From: JACVRN01 sp036389255
Lineage (GTDB): Bacteria; Acidobacteriota; Blastocatellia; Pyrinomonadales; Pyrinomonadaceae
Assembly (NCBI GenBank): GCA_036389255.1
Contig: DASVQI010000033.1
Coordinates: 1 to 64,000 of the forward strand
Reading direction: 5' to 3'
DNA: 64,000 nt
A program made the translations under genes and the position numbers. Below are positions 62,495 to 64,000 of this stretch, piece by piece (the stretch's first letter is position 1; each line of letters opens with the position of its first letter). The notes beneath the pieces were generated by a model. It was not told the origin of the DNA. It saw only the letters and a program-made list of their open reading frames with translations, and ran no database searches.

Positions 62495-64000
62495 CTACTC
62501 GATAGTGATAGACAGGTCGCGCCCCGCGCTGATTTCATTACCGGCGAAGTCCGCTCCGTAGATGCGCAAAGTATAGTCGCCAGCCGGAAGCTCCGATGCG
62601 CGCCATCTGCCTTCTTCCGCGCGACCGTCGCGCACAATGTTGCTTACTACGTAGAGAAAGCGGGTCGTGCTGCTGCCGTAAACCGTGATGCCGCTTGCGT
62701 CCCAATAAGCTATTCGCACGGCGACGCGCACGGGCGGAAGACGATTGAACTCTATGTTGACTCGCGGCTCTTCAAAGCCGGGCGCGGGTGTGCCGTCGGC
62801 GCGCAGGATTTGATAGCCCAGCTTGTACAAACCCAGACGGCGACGGGCGGCGTTGTCATCCACCTGATCATAAGCCTCTACAACTATGTTGACATCGCCG
62901 TGAATTACCAGCCGACCTTTGCGCGTCTCGGTCAATCGCTCGCCCGATTGATTAAAGAGGCGTATGCCGTCTCGCTCTATACGCGGCGAGACAGTGTCTC
63001 TAAAATCTATGAAGGGCAGGACGAGCGGGTTGGCCTGCGCGCCGCTCGGGCCGTAGTTCAGGTGAACGTGATACATGCGATTAATCGTGCCGAGCGCATC
63101 GCCCACGCGAAAACGCGTCCCGCGTCGTATGCGTATGCGCGAAGGCTTCTGCTCTTCGCCCGTGACAGGGATGAAGCGCGCGTCGTCAAAGGGCTTGTCC
63201 TGCTGATTTCTCCCGACGCGCATGTGAACATAGGTCATGAGGCCGACGCGCAAGCCTTCTCCCAAATCATTAAAGCCCCAGTTGGCCAGAGGGTCTGAGA
63301 CTTTCTCGTCGTAAACCGCGCGCACGCTAGCGCCCAAGGCTCCCTGTATGTCTATACCGCTATGAAGATGGTCGCGCGCTTCGCCGTCATAGTTGCCGCG
63401 CACCTCTCCGAGCGTAGCGGTCACTTCGTGCCACTTGCGCTGCGGGTCAACGGGCCAAGGGAATTCTCCGGCTCCGACAGTCTCGGCTGTCAGTCGCGGC
63501 AGGACACCGCTCACGACTATCGGCCCGGCAGCCTGCGCTCCGCTTGATTCCTTCGCCGCTTCTCGCGCAGATAGTTTCCGCACCAGATAGTTTGCGGCGT
63601 CGGCTACGTAGAGCGCGCCGCTCTTGTCAATGGCGACTCCCGCCGGACTATTAAAGCGGGCCGCGTCTCCTTCTCCGTCGCTGAAGCCACTGCCCGCGCC
63701 TGAGAAAGCGAACACGGCTCCGTCCTGACGAATTTGAGCAACGCGGCCACGGTCATTTCCCGTAGAGTAAAGGATGCGGTCGTGCGTTAAGGCCAAGCCG
63801 ACGGGCGCGGTAAGAAGGGACTGGTCATCTGTGAGTTGTGCTGCGCTGACGAAGGTCGTCACCTCTCCTTCTTTCGTAAGCCTGCGTATGGCGTTGTTGC
63901 CCGTGTCGGCTATGTAAAGCTCGCCTGTCGGCGCGACTGTTAAGCCGCAGGGCGTATCAAAGCTCGCGCTCAGGGCAGGCCCGTCCAGATAACCCGGCGA
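62495..64000 (-). CDS. NHL-repeat protein with M23-like domain (incomplete at right edge)
   Basis: The frame is open to the window end, so at least 500 residues are seen and the N terminus is missing. The frame upstream of the GTG at 63862 encodes TPCGLTVAPTGELYIADTGNNAIRRL, an NHL repeat, which continues with VGLALTHDRILYSTGNDRGRVAQI and SPAGVAIDKSGALYVADAANYLVRKL. After a linker comes an M23-like part (DHLHSGIDIQGALGASVRAVYDEKV, HLNYG), as in cell-wall peptidases, but the second metal motif is not evident. The end is beta-sandwich (PAGDYTLRIYGADFAGNEISAG). Cell-surface location is likely. Confidence 0.82.
   Translation of the reverse strand, partial: SPGYLDGPALSASFDTPCGLTVAPTGELYIADTGNNAIRRLTKEGEVTTFVSAAQLTDDQSLLTAPVGLALTHDRILYSTGNDRGRVAQIRQDGAVFAFSGAGSGFSDGEGDAARFNSPAGVAIDKSGALYVADAANYLVRKLSAREAAKESSGAQAAGPIVVSGVLPRLTAETVGAGEFPWPVDPQRKWHEVTATLGEVRGNYDGEARDHLHSGIDIQGALGASVRAVYDEKVSDPLANWGFNDLGEGLRVGLMTYVHMRVGRNQQDKPFDDARFIPVTGEEQKPSRIRIRRGTRFRVGDALGTINRMYHVHLNYGPSGAQANPLVLPFIDFRDTVSPRIERDGIRLFNQSGERLTETRKGRLVIHGDVNIVVEAYDQVDDNAARRRLGLYKLGYQILRADGTPAPGFEEPRVNIEFNRLPPVRVAVRIAYWDASGITVYGSSTTRFLYVVSNIVRDGRAEEGRWRASELPAGDYTLRIYGADFAGNEISAGRDLSITIE

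Overview
This looks like a chromosomal segment of an Acidobacteriota bacterium, probably Blastocatellia-like (inference). Pointers are moderately GC-rich DNA, a very large outer-membrane receptor with an N-terminal carboxypeptidase-regulatory domain, a Ser/Thr kinase fused to a TPR sensor, a tricorn-like secreted protease, PD40/TolB-like propeller proteins, and many long palindromes between genes. Nothing identifies a species.

The most unusual part is about 1.9-9.8 kb, which reads as one minus-strand locus. In transcription order it holds a long structured element, an array of 27 tRNA genes whose anticodons cover all 20 amino acids, a small HNH nuclease-like gene, a 66-residue ubiquitin-like (beta-grasp type) protein ending in Gly, three structured RNAs, a TROVE (Ro60-like)/vWA protein, an unrecognised 286-residue protein, an E1/ThiF-like adenylyltransferase and a SET-domain protein. 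Each structured RNA is closed by a perfect 9-13 bp GC-rich stem and carries tRNA-like arms, as expected of Ro-binding Y RNAs. One encloses a circularly permuted tRNA-Thr, with the 3' half before the 5' half and the acceptor ends joined by a 12-nt loop. I infer an RNA-handling system linking Ro60/Y RNA, a spare tRNA set and ubiquitin-like conjugation. On the other strand nearby are an XRE regulator, a 12-unit array of exact 21-bp period and a conserved hypothetical gene.

From 10.3 to 25 kb: dUTPase; a PerR-type regulator and a cupin gene, each next to a matching AT-rich palindrome; a tricorn-like peptidase; an AraC regulator; an amine oxidase/desaturase-type flavoprotein paired with an ECF41/SigJ-type sigma factor; a secreted amidohydrolase; and a three-subunit PaoABC-type molybdenum aldehyde oxidoreductase with a Tat signal on the FeS subunit, followed by a small Cys-rich protein.

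From 25 to 33 kb: a zinc-ribbon membrane protein, the ergothioneine genes egtB (divergent) and egtD-egtA, then an OpuC/EgtUV-type ABC transporter whose permease is fused to its binding protein. Together they suggest both synthesis and uptake of ergothioneine, although egtC and egtE are not in the window.

From 33 to 64 kb: small envelope and stress proteins, a lycopene-cyclase-like flavoprotein, the TPR kinase with a Gly-rich 61-residue protein behind it, an RRM protein, serine biosynthesis (serC, serA) with SDR, SLBB, GNAT and DUF1015 genes, a pterin dehydratase, a methyltransferase/glycosyltransferase/HAD group, stress-type proteins, a PAS hybrid histidine kinase, nadA, a TonB-dependent-receptor-like protein, a secreted PsbP-like protein, and an NHL/M23 protein that runs off the right edge.
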